Source: JBDKJS01 sp039806065 (GTDB lineage Bacteria; Bacteroidota; Bacteroidia; AKYH767-A; 2013-40CM-41-45). From it: DNA of 5,584 nt. The stretch lies in NCBI GenBank assembly GCA_039806065.1, contig JBDKJS010000090.1, forward strand, positions 1 through 5,584, in the 5' to 3' direction. Shown here piece by piece: positions 5,125-5,584 of this stretch (position 1 is its first letter; each line of letters starts with the position of its first letter). Position numbers and translations under genes: made by a program. The notes under the pieces are model-generated. The model was not told the origin of the DNA. It worked only from the letters and a program-made list of their open reading frames with translations, and searched no databases.

Positions 5125-5584
5125 CTACTTAATACTTATTTTACTCACCCTCCTCACGGGTGCAATAGGTTTTAAAAAGCCAATTCCGATCAAACTTTTA
5201 GCTTGTAAGCCAGGGGCATCTTTATTTTCTCCAAAGAGGCGGATATCATCATCATAAATTAAATCAAGATTATACGTGGCGGAGAAATACTTATTAATCT
5301 TAAACGAAAAAATATTCGTCATGAATATATCTATATTCTGTGGTTTATTATTATAGTTCGAAAACAAATCGAGCCTTCCCTTATACGTAATATTCTTAGC
5401 AATGGTATTGTTATAATTCACCGAAGCATAAGCACCAATTTCATTGATCGAATGTTTTCCAATAGGAACACCATATAAACCTTTCCGTGAAAGTGAGTCA
5501 TTGGCAACTATTACCCAACGAGAAGTAAGTGGAGATAGGAATACAGATAAATGACTGTCGGGTTTATAATCAAAACCTGCCGAC
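5125..5584 (-). CDS. DUF3078 outer-membrane protein, C-terminal part (5' end outside window)
   Basis: The minus-strand frame is open from the right edge to TAG at 5127-5125 and gives 152 residues; the GTG at 5421 is internal, not a start. The reading passes through 'SAGFDYKPDSHLSVFLSPLT', 'RWVIVANDSLSRKGLYG', 'NEIGAYASVNYNN', 'ITYKGRLDLFSNYNNKPQNI', 'IFSFKINKYFSATYNLDLIY' and 'DDDIRLFG', ending near 'KSLIGIGFLKP'. Alternating aromatic and polar strands with N/D-rich turns mark an outer-membrane beta-barrel, and the LFSNY-PQNID and LIYDDDIRLFG blocks are those of the Bacteroidota DUF3078 family, whose function is unknown. A signal peptide would lie beyond the window. After the last barrel-like strand the frame runs on for a basic tail, LKPIAPVRRVSKISIK, instead of stopping at an aromatic residue. 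Loss of one base in the A5 run at 5174-5178 would stop it directly after Phe, so an indel or a sequencing slip is possible. Confidence 0.85.
   Translation of the reverse strand, partial: SAGFDYKPDSHLSVFLSPLTSRWVIVANDSLSRKGLYGVPIGKHSINEIGAYASVNYNNTIAKNITYKGRLDLFSNYNNKPQNIDIFMTNIFSFKINKYFSATYNLDLIYDDDIRLFGENKDAPGLQAKSLIGIGFLKPIAPVRRVSKISIK

Noticed and set aside
5125..5421. Reading the DUF3078 fragment as a complete 98-aa protein starting at GTG 5421
   Set aside because: The frame stays open to the right edge, and the residues upstream of 5421 match the same barrel family, so the GTG codes for an internal valine.

Overview
The window is about 38-40 % GC by eye. Its proteins look like those of the phylum Bacteroidota (Bacteroidetes): a DUF3078-type outer-membrane barrel, PurK and 4-hydroxyphenylpyruvate dioxygenase of the Bacteroidota type, AT-rich leaders without Shine-Dalgarno motifs, and degenerate AGTGAAT-like intergenic heptamers. 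The family Chitinophagaceae is my best guess, but this is inference and not a database result. It reads as ordinary chromosome. I found no transposase, integrase, phage gene, CRISPR array, rRNA or tRNA.

Layout. (1) 2-1493, plus strand: a tightly packed four-gene run made of the C-terminal end of a DinB-family protein, a small unrecognised protein, a GNAT acetyltransferase and a DUF1569 (DinB-like) protein. Gaps are 6 nt or less and two junctions overlap, so this is probably one transcript. (2) 1494-1545: a short convergent gap holding a hairpin. (3) 1546-2643, minus strand: hppD, a tyrosine-catabolism enzyme. (4) 2644-2930: a non-coding divergent region with degenerate 7-bp repeats, an imperfect inverted repeat and a pair of AGCGCTTC/GAAGCGCT arms. 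(5) 2931-4064, plus strand: purK, for de novo purine synthesis. (6) 4112-4857, minus strand: a probable two-gene unit, with a TfoX N-terminal-domain protein upstream and a small VOC/glyoxalase-fold protein downstream. (7) 4858-5124: non-coding, no clear function seen. (8) 5125-5584, minus strand: the C-terminal part of a DUF3078 outer-membrane protein that continues past the right edge.

The genes do not form one pathway. hppD and purK are housekeeping enzymes that share an upstream region. The left cluster puts two proteins of the DinB/YfiT four-helix fold beside an acetyltransferase, which suggests small-molecule modification or detoxification, but no substrate can be read from the sequence. 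Nothing here amounts to a clear new system. The most checkable oddities are the DUF3078 reading frame, where loss of one base in an A5 run would end the protein exactly at a barrel-type terminal Phe; the small orphan protein inside the DinB/GNAT operon; and the repeat structures between hppD and purK.
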